NCBI GenBank assembly: GCA_046351135.1
Contig: JAXLZA010000001.1
Location: forward strand, 248,001 to 312,000
Direction of reading: 5' to 3'
DNA from: UBA4427 sp046351135
Lineage (GTDB): Bacteria > Myxococcota_A > UBA9160 > UBA4427
DNA: 64,000 nt
The notes under the pieces are model-generated. The model searched no databases, had not been told where the DNA came from, and worked only from the letters and a program-made list of their open reading frames with translations. A program made the position numbers and the translations under genes. This document shows positions 53,621-64,000 of the stretch, piece after piece. How positions within the stretch are numbered: the stretch's first letter is position 1; each line of letters opens with the position of its first letter.

Positions 53621-56335
53621 GTGTGCGTGGCTGGGCTTCTCCTTCTCCTCGGCTCGTATGCAGCGGGGATCCTCTGGGTCGATCGCGGCGGGGCGACGCT
53701 GCCCTTCGGCGCGGTCGCGGCAATCGGCGGACTGTTCGGCGGCGCGGCCGCGATCGGCCTGGTGCGCGGGCTCGCGGTCGGCCGCGGCGCAGGCGTCACC
53801 GTCCGGTGTCTGCTCCGCATGAGCGTGATCGCCGCCCTGAGCGCGGTGGCCTTCGCCGCCGGGCAGCACGCCCTCGACCGCGAGCTCGCCCGTGCGCGAC
53901 GCGGAGCGGCGGCCGTGGTCGCGGCGGCGCCGGGATCCGCGGGCCCCTCGCGCGCCGAGCGGGGGCCGGCGCGTCTCGTCGATGCGGTCGTCGTCGAGCG
54001 CCGCGCGACCGGCTTCGGGGAGGAGGTCGAGCTCTGGGATGTCCGCGGTGGTCCGGGGACGGAGCCGCTGCCGGAGCGAGCGGTTCTCGCGTGGCGTCGG
54101 GACGAGGCTTCGGGGCGCGGTGCCGACGAGGCCTCCTCGCGAGCCGGGAGGCTGCTCTGGCCGGGGACCCGGGTCCGCATCGCCATCCGGCTCGAGCCGC
54201 TCCGTCCGACGCGCAATCCGGGGAGTGCGGATCGCGAGCGGGCCTTCGCCCGGCGCGGCATCGGCGCGCGGGCGCGGCTCGCGAAGCCGGACTGGGTGGT
54301 CGAGACGGTGGCCGATGACCAGCCCGGGGCCCGTCTGCGGGCGGGGCTCGTCGCGGCGCGTCGGGCCGCGGCGGAGCGGGTTCGTCGTCGACTGCCTGGC
54401 GAGGTAGCGGGGGCCGGCCTCGCGCGCGCGCTCGTGCTCGGCGATCGCCGCGATCTGTCGGAGTCGACCCGCCACGCCTTTCGGGAGCTCGGCCTCTCGC
54501 ATCTGCTCTCGGTCTCGGGGCTTCACATCGGCTTCGTCGCCCTGCCGGCTGCGGCCGCCCTGGCGCGGCTGCGCGTCGTGTTCCGACGGCGCGGGCGGCC
54601 GGTGCGCGGCTTCGCGGCGCCGATCGTGGCGGGGGGCGTCGCGGCGTTGGGCTATGCGTGGCTGACGGGGAGCAGCGTGCCCGCGCTGCGTTCGGGCCTC
54701 GCGTTCGGGCTCTTCGGGCTCGCGCGCGCGCTCCGGGTCCGGCTGACGCCCGGACCGGTCCTGGCGGTGGTGGCCCTCGGGCTGCTGGTGGCCGATCCGA
54801 ACGTGCTCTTCGATCCGGGCGCACGCTTCTCGTTCACCGCCTGCGCGGCGCTCGTCGGGGCGGGGCTCTGGCGCGCAGCGCCGGCGCGTGGATCGACGCA
54901 GCGCGAAGCGGCGGCGGGGACCGGCGGGACGGCTCCGGCGGCCGAAGGGCGCACGCCGCCGTGGGACGCGCTCGTCGATCCGATGCGGGCCTCGCTCGCA
55001 GTCTCGCTCGGGCTGCTGCCATGGGTCGAGCTCGAGGGGCTGCCGCGTTCGCTGCCGTCCCCGCTCGTCAACGCGCTCGCCATTCCCTGGGCCGGCTTCG
55101 TCGTGCTGCCCGGGGCCTTTGCGGCCTGCGCGCTCACCGCGGGGCTGCCGCCCGGTCGGGGAGAGTTCGTTCTGGATGCGCTGCTCTGGCCTGCCGCGGC
55201 GCTCGAGGATGTGGCTGCGGGGGTGGGGGCGTTCATCGCTTCGAGCGGGCTGACGGAGGATCGGCCCGGCGTGTGGCCCTGGCCGCTCGGCCTGATCGGG
55301 ATCGCGCTCGGCTTTGCGGCGCTGCGATGCGGGCGGGTCGCACTCGCCGGGCTCGTCTGGCTCGGCCTCGGCGGTCTCGGGCTCGTGCCCCTGCGCGAAC
55401 AGGTCTTCGCGCACGAGCGGCCGCGCGTCGTCTTCTTCGACGTCGGGCAGGCGGATGCCGCGCTGGTCGAGACGAAGGATGCGGCCTGGCTGATCGATAC
55501 CGGCCCTGGGGCGGGTGACGGCTCGGGGGGAGGGACGCTGCTGCGTGCGCTGCGGGCCCTGTCCGTCGATCGCCTCGACGGGCTCGTGATCACCCACGCC
55601 GATCTCGACCACCGAGGCGGCGCTCCGCGTCTGCTCGCGGCGATGCCGATCGGCGAGCTCTGGCTGCCCGCGCTCGCGCGCGCCGAACCCGCCCTGGAGG
55701 AGCTCGCCACCGAGGCGCGCGCGCGCGGCGTCCGCGTCGCCTGGGTCGCTGAGGGCGATCGCCTGGGGACGGGTCGATCGCTCGGCCTCGAAGTATTGTG
55801 GCCGCCGGAGCCGAGCGGCGCCGGGCCTGTGGGCGCGCATCGCGGGCCGGGGGCGACGGACGCCGCGATCGGGCTCGGGGGGCGCAACGAGCAATCGATC
55901 GTGCTGCGCGCGACCGTCGGTGGGCGCGTCGTCCTGTTCATGGCGGACGTTGGGCTGCGCGTCGAGCAGCGCCTCCTCGAGGCCGGCCGGCTGGGACCGG
56001 TCGAGCTCCTGAAGCTGGGCCACCACGGCAGTCGCGCGAGCTCGGGGCCGGGCCTGCTCGCGGCGGTCGCCCCGGCGCTCGCGATCGTGAGCGCCCCGTG
56101 CGACGCGCGTCGCGGCCTGCCGAGCCCCGAGGCGCTCGCCCGGGTGCGGGACGCGGGGATCCCGATCGCGTGGACCGGGCGCGACGGTGCGATCGGCGTG
56201 GGCTGGACGGTGGACGGGGATCGGCGGACGTCGAGCTGGGGTGGAGCGCGCGACTGCGGTGGAGAGGGCACGACCGGCATCCGGAGGCGAAGGGGACCGA
56301 TCGCCCCGTCGCCCGTCTCCGGTCCGGATCGGTGA
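53621..56335 (+). CDS. comEC: ComEC/Rec2 family DNA-uptake channel protein
   Basis: About 904 residues from GTG 53621 (a second GTG at 53627 is equally possible; RBS weak). N-terminal membrane helices, a soluble OB-like region, then the competence domain with RALVLGDRRDLSESTRHAFRELGLSHLLSVSGLHIGF. Many membrane helices follow, and a C-terminal metallo-beta-lactamase domain has VFFDVGQADAALV, LIDTGPG, ITHADLDHRGG and KLGHHGSRASSGP. Forms the inner-membrane channel for single-stranded DNA in natural transformation; the C-terminal domain may degrade the other strand. No comEA or pilus genes are near. Confidence 0.93.
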   Translation: MCVAGLLLLLGSYAAGILWVDRGGATLPFGAVAAIGGLFGGAAAIGLVRGLAVGRGAGVTVRCLLRMSVIAALSAVAFAAGQHALDRELARARRGAAAVVAAAPGSAGPSRAERGPARLVDAVVVERRATGFGEEVELWDVRGGPGTEPLPERAVLAWRRDEASGRGADEASSRAGRLLWPGTRVRIAIRLEPLRPTRNPGSADRERAFARRGIGARARLAKPDWVVETVADDQPGARLRAGLVAARRAAAERVRRRLPGEVAGAGLARALVLGDRRDLSESTRHAFRELGLSHLLSVSGLHIGFVALPAAAALARLRVVFRRRGRPVRGFAAPIVAGGVAALGYAWLTGSSVPALRSGLAFGLFGLARALRVRLTPGPVLAVVALGLLVADPNVLFDPGARFSFTACAALVGAGLWRAAPARGSTQREAAAGTGGTAPAAEGRTPPWDALVDPMRASLAVSLGLLPWVELEGLPRSLPSPLVNALAIPWAGFVVLPGAFAACALTAGLPPGRGEFVLDALLWPAAALEDVAAGVGAFIASSGLTEDRPGVWPWPLGLIGIALGFAALRCGRVALAGLVWLGLGGLGLVPLREQVFAHERPRVVFFDVGQADAALVETKDAAWLIDTGPGAGDGSGGGTLLRALRALSVDRLDGLVITHADLDHRGGAPRLLAAMPIGELWLPALARAEPALEELATEARARGVRVAWVAEGDRLGTGRSLGLEVLWPPEPSGAGPVGAHRGPGATDAAIGLGGRNEQSIVLRATVGGRVVLFMADVGLRVEQRLLEAGRLGPVELLKLGHHGSRASSGPGLLAAVAPALAIVSAPCDARRGLPSPEALARVRDAGIPIAWTGRDGAIGVGWTVDGDRRTSSWGGARDCGGEGTTGIRRRRGPIAPSPVSGPDR

Positions 56336-56387
56336 ACGGGGCGCCGGAGCGCAGGGTCGTGGGAATGCGGACCGGGGAGAGGCCCGG

Positions 56388-56966
56388 ATGGAGGAGACGG
56401 TGGGAATGGATCCGCGGGAGGGCGGGACGGAAGCGGACGGGCCGAGCGGCGACGACGAGATCAGGACGCTCGCCCGGCGCTGGCCGCGCGAGCTGATCCA
56501 GGCAGGCGAGGCCGATGCGCTCGCGGCCCGCTGGGTGGAGAGCGGCCGGGCCGCCGAGGCTTCCGGCCGGCCACGCTGGGCGGGCGGGGCCCTCACGCCG
56601 GCCCTCGTGAATGCACTCTTCGAGGCGCGTCGTGCGCGCCGCCTCGTGCGGGGGCTCGAGGAGGCCGAGGCGGCGCTGCGTGCCCAGGCGCTCGGCATTG
56701 GAGGCGCGCGGGGAGTGGACGCTCCGGTGCCCGACCGGATCTCCCGACTGCTCCTCGTGAGCGAGGATGGATCCGATCGTTTCTTCAGAAAGATCAGCAG
56801 CTTGCTGCGTCAGTACTCGAAGATGCTCGAGGTCTATGTGTGCGCCTGCGACGAGCAGGCGCTCGGCGGGGCGGTGTTCGGGGAGGGGCGCCGGGCCCGG
56901 GCCGTGCTCGTCGACCACAAGGAGGCGGTCGTGCAGGTGCTGCGCGCCATCGCCGGAGGGCCTTGA
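56388..56966 (+). CDS. unknown soluble protein
   Basis: 192 residues from ATG 56388 with GGAGAGG nearby; ATG 56406 is an alternative. Not recognised. An acidic N-terminal 35 residues, then helices (DEIRTLARRWPRELIQAGEADALAARWVESG; LTPALVNALFEARRARRLVRGLEEAEAALRAQ). The C-terminal alternating part, ISRLLLVSEDGSDRFFRKISSLLRQYSKMLEVYVCACDEQALGGAVFGEG, ends ARAVLVDHKEAVVQVLRAI, which may be an alpha/beta fold. No membrane segment. It follows comEC closely on the same strand and converges on the kinase gene. Confidence 0.7.
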   Translation: MEETVGMDPREGGTEADGPSGDDEIRTLARRWPRELIQAGEADALAARWVESGRAAEASGRPRWAGGALTPALVNALFEARRARRLVRGLEEAEAALRAQALGIGGARGVDAPVPDRISRLLLVSEDGSDRFFRKISSLLRQYSKMLEVYVCACDEQALGGAVFGEGRRARAVLVDHKEAVVQVLRAIAGGP

Positions 56967-57151
56967 CGGGGCCCGTCACGCCGGAGGAGGCCGAGCTCCG
57001 TGGGAGCCTGATGCTGCGATGGGGCGCCTTCGCGGTCGGCGGAAGGCGCGGTGCGCGATGCGCGGGACGGGCGGGCTCCGGAGAAACGGGCAGGAAGGGG
57101 ACCGGGGAAGGGTCGGCGGGGAGGCGGTCGATCCCGGAGTGTCGGCGCGAC

Positions 57152-57170
57152 TCGTTTCAGTCTGAAACGA
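57152..57170. promoter_or_regulatory. 19-base palindrome between converging genes
   Basis: TCGTTTCAG and CTGAAACGA flank one T. Within it, CAGTCT (57158-57163) also pairs with AGACTG (57179-57184). It lies in an AT-richer spot of the 226-base space between the unknown protein gene and the kinase gene, 3' to both. A one-base centre is too small for an RNA loop, so it is more like a protein-binding site than a classical terminator. Confidence 0.45.
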
Positions 57171-57192
57171 ATTCCTGGAGACTGACTGCAAC

Positions 57193-60381
<3,189 letters not shown>

Positions 60382-60597
60382 GATCTGGTCCGCGGTCGTC
60401 GATCATCGATCCCAACGAGAGCCCCCACCCGTGGATCCGTCCCCTCACTGTAACCCCGAGAGGATGAATGACCATCGCCTCGCGAGAAAAATCAGCGAGC
60501 CTCGTCACCGTCCGACGTTGTCGGATCACCCCGACAAACACGAGCCGAGGACGTGGAGGTGGGGACGGTCGGTGGGCACCGGGGCGGGCCCGGCGCG

Positions 60598-60654
60598 GGT
60601 GCGTGGGCCGGTGCGGAAGCGGGTGCGGGTGCGCGTGCAGCAGGTGGGGGTGCG
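60598..60654. repeat. degenerate GGTGCG repeat
   Basis: Five copies of GGTGCG at 60598, 60610, 60622, 60628 and 60649, three of the spacings being multiples of six, in strongly G-rich sequence just 3' of the TSUP permease gene. A low-complexity patch, not coding. A small TCCGAC/GTCGGA hairpin lies nearby at 60511-60525. Confidence 0.5.
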
Positions 60655-60666
60655 AAGTGCGCCCGG

Positions 60667-61413
60667 TCAGTAGAGCCCGAGCATGCGCCCGGCCATCGCG
60701 AGGACCGAGGCGACCAGCACGGGCTTGATGACGCGCTCGCCACCCCGGGCAGCAACGCGCGCCCCGACGCTCCCGCCGAGGGAGAAGCCGCTCGCCAGCG
60801 CCAGTGCGAGGGGCCAATCGATCTGGCCATGGAGGAGGAAGACCGGGAGGGCCACGGCCGTCAGGGCACCCACCAGGATCACCTTCACCGCGTTCGCGCG
60901 GACGAGGTCGAGCCCGCTGCGCGCGAGGGCAGCCACGACGAAGATACCGACACCCGCCTGGATCGAGCCTCCGTAGAACCCGATGGCGCCGAAGATCGCT
61001 GCGTTCGCCGCCGCCGATCGCCCCGTTGCGGGCATCGGGTCGCGCTTCGCCGTCGGCGGGCGCAGGATCGGGACGAGCAGCGCGACCATCGCCACGCCGA
61101 AGACCTTCTCGAAGAGCTCCGACGACATGCGCGCGGCGACGGTGGCTCCGGCGATCGAACCGATGACGGCGGGCAGCACGATCGGGAGCGACTCGGCGAG
61201 GGCATCGAAGCCCTCTCGGCGGAAGCCGCGAGTCGCGAAGACGTTCTGCAGCAGCACGCCGATGCGATTGGTGCCGTTGGCGACGGTGGCGGGCAGGCCG
61301 AAGTAGACCAGGGCCGGGACGGTGAGCAGCGTGCCTCCCCCGGCGAGGGTGTTGATCACGCCCGCGACGAGGCCGACCGCGGCGAGGGCGAGCCATGTCC
61401 ACCACTGATCCAT
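60667..61413 (-). CDS. TSUP (TauE/SafE) family permease
   Basis: 248 residues, all hydrophobic with about eight membrane helices. Start at ATG 61413, because the first helix begins right after MDQWWTW; an in-frame extension upstream is polar. Repeat-type blocks GLVAGVINTLAGGGTLLTVPALVYFGLP and the matching second half AAIFGAIGFYGGSIQAGVGIFVVAAL are typical of the family. Members export sulfite, sulfoacetate or similar organic anions. No sulfur genes are adjacent, so the substrate is unknown. Divergent from the S9 peptidase. Confidence 0.9.
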   Translation of the reverse strand: MDQWWTWLALAAVGLVAGVINTLAGGGTLLTVPALVYFGLPATVANGTNRIGVLLQNVFATRGFRREGFDALAESLPIVLPAVIGSIAGATVAARMSSELFEKVFGVAMVALLVPILRPPTAKRDPMPATGRSAAANAAIFGAIGFYGGSIQAGVGIFVVAALARSGLDLVRANAVKVILVGALTAVALPVFLLHGQIDWPLALALASGFSLGGSVGARVAARGGERVIKPVLVASVLAMAGRMLGLY

Positions 61414-61543
61414 CGCTCTTCCGTCGGCTCGAGGCCACGCGCGCGGCGCGAGGGTCGCCGCCGGGCGCCCAAGCATGCACACTCCGCCACCGCGACGCCA
61501 GCGCCCCGAGTAGAGGCGCGGGGCGCGGGGAGGCCGATCGCGT

Positions 61544-63517
61544 TTGAAGCACGTGCGTCCGTACGGCAGCTGGGCCTCGCCGATCGACTCGGGATCGCTG
61601 GTCGCCGGTGCGCGAGTGATCTCGGCGCCGCGGATCGAGGGCGGTGCGCTCTACTGGCTCGAGCGGCGACCGGCCGAGGGCGGGCGCCAGGTCGTGATGC
61701 GGTGCGCGCTGCCACGCGCCGGCAGCGGTGCCGTCGGGTCCGGCCTCGGGGCGCTCGAGGAGGTGAGCCCGGCCGGCGTCAACGTGCGGACCCGCGTCCA
61801 CGAGTACGGCGGCGGCGAGTACACCGTCTTCCGCGACCGCCTCTACTGCGTCGACGACGGGACGGGCTGCATCCTCGGCGGCCGCATCGGCGGACCGCTC
61901 CGGCCGCTCACCCGCGGCGACGCGCGCCACGCCGATCTCGTCGTGTCCCCCGACGGCCGCTGGCTCGTCGCGGTGGAGGAACGACCGCGCGGCGACCGCG
62001 AGCCCGAGAATCGCCTCGTCGCGATCGAGCTCCCGGCCGATCCCGGGCGCGTCGTCGACCCGTCTCCCCCGAGCGTCGTCGCGGCGGGCCACGACTTCTA
62101 CGCGTCGCCCGTCTTCGATGCCGCCGGCCGCCGGCTCGCCTTCCTCGCCTGGGACCATCCGCACATGCCCTGGAACGAGACGGTGCTCGAGCAGGTCGCC
62201 TGGGGGCCGGCGGGCGTGCAGGGGGACGCCGTGCGCCGGGCGGGCGGGGGCGGGGAATCGCTCTTCCAGCCGGGCTTCGCGCCGGACGGTGCGCTCCATG
62301 TCGTCACCGACCGCTCGGGCTTCTGGAACCTCGCCCGCGCGACCGAGTCCGGCCTGCGCCCCGTCCACGCGCTCGCGGCCGAGCTCGGACGACCGCAATG
62401 GGTCTTCGGGCTCTCGACCTGGGCCGGGCTCGACGGCGATCGCGTGCTCGCGAGCGCGACGCGCGCAGGGCTCGACGAGCTGGGGATCCTCTCGCTCGCG
62501 AGCGGTGGATTCGAGCCGCTCGGCTTCGACTTCGTGACGGCGGGCGGGCTCGCGGCGGGGGCCGGCTTCGCCGCGTGCGTCGCGGCGAAGCCGGGCTCGG
62601 CGCTCGCGCTCTACATCTGGTCGCTCGCGGGCGGTTCGCCCGTCTGCGTGCGGGACGCGGGGGGGCCGGTGATCGAGGACGGGACGCTGAGCCGCGCGGA
62701 GGCGCTCGAGATCCCGCGGCCCGACGGCCGGAAGACCTTCGCGTTCTTCTACCGCCCTGCCTCCGCGGCATGCGAGGGACCGACGGGCGAGCGTCCCCCG
62801 CTCCTCGTCAAGAGCCACGGCGGCCCGACCTCGGCGGCCTCCGCGGGCTTCGATCCGCGCATCCAGTTCTGGACCAGCCGCGGCTTCGCCGTCGTCGACG
62901 TCAACTACGCCGGCTCGTCGGGCTACGGGCGCGCCTATCGCGACCGGCTCGAGCGCGCCTGGGGCGTCGAGGACGTGGCGGACTGCGTCGACGTCGCCCG
63001 CGCCCTCGCCGCCGAAGGCCGCGTCGACGGCGAGCGCCTCGCGATCACCGGCGGCAGCGCGGGCGGCTTCACGACGCTGTGTGCGCTCACCTTCCACGAC
63101 GTCTTCCGCGCCGGCGCGAGCCACTACGGCATCGGCGACCTCGAGGCCCTCGTCCGCGACACCCACAAATTCGAGTCCCGCTACACCGACTGGCTCGTCG
63201 GCCGCTGGCCCGAGGAGCGGGCGCGCTACGTCGAGCGCTCGCCGATCCACCACGTGGATCGGCTGCACTGTCCGGTGATCTTCTTTCAGGGGCTCGAGGA
63301 TCGGGTCGTGCCCCCGAACCAGGCGGAGGCGATGGTGCGCGTGCTCGCGAGCCGGGGGCTCGCCCACGCCTACGTGCCCTTCCCCGGAGAGGGCCACGGC
63401 TTCCGCCGCGCCGAGAACATCCGAACGGCCCTCGATGGAGAGCTCTTCTTCTACGCGAAGGTCTTCGGCTTCGAGGCGCCGCAGCCGGCCGGCGTCGAGT
63501 GGGTCGGGGCGCGGTGA
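61544..63517 (+). CDS. S9 family serine peptidase (acylaminoacyl/prolyl oligopeptidase-like)
   Basis: 657 residues, TTG start with GGGGAGG about ten bases upstream. N-terminal beta-propeller (about 20-390) with repeats such as LVVSPDGRWLVAV and PVFDAAGRRLAFLAWDHP. Alpha/beta hydrolase domain about 395-650: Ser505 in GGSAGGF, Asp586 in LEDRVVPP, His618 in GEGHGF. HGGPTS near 425 forms the oxyanion site. There is no signal peptide, so probably cytoplasmic, hydrolysing short peptides. Its stop overlaps the next start. Confidence 0.93.
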   Translation: MKHVRPYGSWASPIDSGSLVAGARVISAPRIEGGALYWLERRPAEGGRQVVMRCALPRAGSGAVGSGLGALEEVSPAGVNVRTRVHEYGGGEYTVFRDRLYCVDDGTGCILGGRIGGPLRPLTRGDARHADLVVSPDGRWLVAVEERPRGDREPENRLVAIELPADPGRVVDPSPPSVVAAGHDFYASPVFDAAGRRLAFLAWDHPHMPWNETVLEQVAWGPAGVQGDAVRRAGGGGESLFQPGFAPDGALHVVTDRSGFWNLARATESGLRPVHALAAELGRPQWVFGLSTWAGLDGDRVLASATRAGLDELGILSLASGGFEPLGFDFVTAGGLAAGAGFAACVAAKPGSALALYIWSLAGGSPVCVRDAGGPVIEDGTLSRAEALEIPRPDGRKTFAFFYRPASAACEGPTGERPPLLVKSHGGPTSAASAGFDPRIQFWTSRGFAVVDVNYAGSSGYGRAYRDRLERAWGVEDVADCVDVARALAAEGRVDGERLAITGGSAGGFTTLCALTFHDVFRAGASHYGIGDLEALVRDTHKFESRYTDWLVGRWPEERARYVERSPIHHVDRLHCPVIFFQGLEDRVVPPNQAEAMVRVLASRGLAHAYVPFPGEGHGFRRAENIRTALDGELFFYAKVFGFEAPQPAGVEWVGAR

Positions 63518-64000
63518 TGAAGATGGGCCGGCGCAGACGCGCGCCGACGCCGCCGGCGGCGATCGGGCCCGCCGTCTGCGGCGGCACAGGCGCCGGGCGA
63601 CGCGCCGCGACGGCCGCGCTCGGGGCCGGGATGGTCGCGGTCCTCGCGCTCGCCTGCGTTCCGACGCGCGGGGGCTGGGACGTGGACGGCCTCCGCCGGG
63701 CGCGACCGGCGATCGCCGCGCTCCCGGGCGAGCGCATCGGCGACCTCGTTCCGTTCCCCGCGCTGGCGCTCGACGCCGAAGAGGCCAGCGAGCGGGTCGA
63801 GCTCGTCGCCTGCCGCTTCCCGGCGCCGTCGACGTTGCGAGTGGCCACGCTGGGGGCGGGCTGGTGGGAGGAGGCCGGTGGGCCGGCGCTGAGCGCGCTC
63901 GCGTCGGCGCTTGAGCCCGAGGGTCTCGCGCTGCGGCGCGTCGCGGACGCGGAGACCGAGGCGGTCGGAATCCGGATCGAGGCCTTCCACGGCGAGGGCC
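63517..64000 (+). CDS. lipoprotein-like gene, 3' end outside window (partial)
   Basis: An open frame from ATG 63517 (overlapping the peptidase stop as TGATG) runs to the end of the window, 161 codons. An Arg-rich start is followed by a hydrophobic stretch ending in a lipobox-like LALAC at about residues 43-47, so a lipid-anchored envelope protein is likely, although the n-region is long and a later start is possible. The mature part, with ERIGDLVPFPALALDAEEASERVELVACRFPAPSTLRVATLG, is not recognised. Coupled to the peptidase gene. Confidence 0.6.
   Translation, partial: MKMGRRRRAPTPPAAIGPAVCGGTGAGRRAATAALGAGMVAVLALACVPTRGGWDVDGLRRARPAIAALPGERIGDLVPFPALALDAEEASERVELVACRFPAPSTLRVATLGAGWWEEAGGPALSALASALEPEGLALRRVADAETEAVGIRIEAFHGEG

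Overview
The window is GC-rich (by eye about 70%), densely coded, bacterial chromosomal DNA with no rRNA, tRNA, CRISPR array or insertion sequence that I can recognise. The gene content points to a diderm, LPS-exporting, probably flagellated bacterium: lptC-lptA-lptB, rpoN followed by a PTS-Ntr-like set (ptsN, hprK, rapZ, an EIIA-Man protein, HPr), a bactofilin, secDF, a TolC-type channel, flagellin. The order lpt-rpoN-ptsN-hprK-rapZ-EIIA-HPr and the bactofilin resemble the former Deltaproteobacteria (Myxococcota, Desulfobacterota, Binatota-like lineages). The many acyl-CoA dehydrogenases, LLM oxidoreductases and CaiB transferases look like those of lipid- or steroid-degrading environmental lineages. 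The taxonomic placement is inference.

Region 1 (1-23197) is catabolic. It starts with the end of an unknown gene and a metallophosphoesterase resembling mycobacterial PptH. It continues with two LLM flavin oxidoreductases, an acetoacetate decarboxylase-fold protein, a tandem two-domain CaiB/BaiF CoA-transferase, three short-chain dehydrogenases, a DadA-like and a KstD/fumarate-reductase-like FAD enzyme, an amidohydrolase, a class II aldolase, a glutathione transferase, an HsaA-like flavin monooxygenase and two adjacent pairs of acyl-CoA dehydrogenases. Such paired dehydrogenases typically form heteromers on CoA esters of steroid side chains or rings. A site matching the published KstR operator pattern (TnnAACnnGTTnnA) precedes the monooxygenase-dehydrogenase operon. 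Together the genes suggest CoA-linked degradation of a bulky, possibly steroid-like substrate, but the substrate cannot be read from the sequence.

Region 2 (23198-26009) holds a lone short flagellin with a well-matched sigma-54 promoter, then an ECF-type sigma factor with a long N-terminal extension, translationally coupled to a small unknown protein. Region 3 (26082-29227) is ilvB-ilvN on the minus strand behind a 725-base gap that is less GC-rich.

Region 4 (29228-36558) is one long co-oriented run: a small Sec-exported protein, lptC, an lptA with an extra N-terminal domain, lptB, rpoN, ptsN, a short hprK, rapZ with a changed Walker A lysine, EIIA-Man and HPr. No Enzyme I gene follows; metK is next. 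Region 5 (36559-42251) is metK behind a hairpin-rich leader, a SpoIID-domain protein, yajC-secD-secF and a strong bidirectional terminator facing the bactofilin.

Region 6 (42252-51678) has the bactofilin divergent from a TolC-family gene, then ispD, ispF, cysS, uvrB and uvrC, mostly overlapping or tightly spaced. Region 7 (51679-64000) has a retropepsin-like lipoprotein whose signal peptide seems frameshifted, a small helical protein with its own good sigma-54 promoter, comEC, an unknown 192-residue protein, a multi-PAS hybrid histidine kinase, a TSUP permease, an S9 peptidase and a truncated lipoprotein gene running off the end. The presence of rpoN together with two good sigma-54 promoters lets part of one regulon be read from this window alone.
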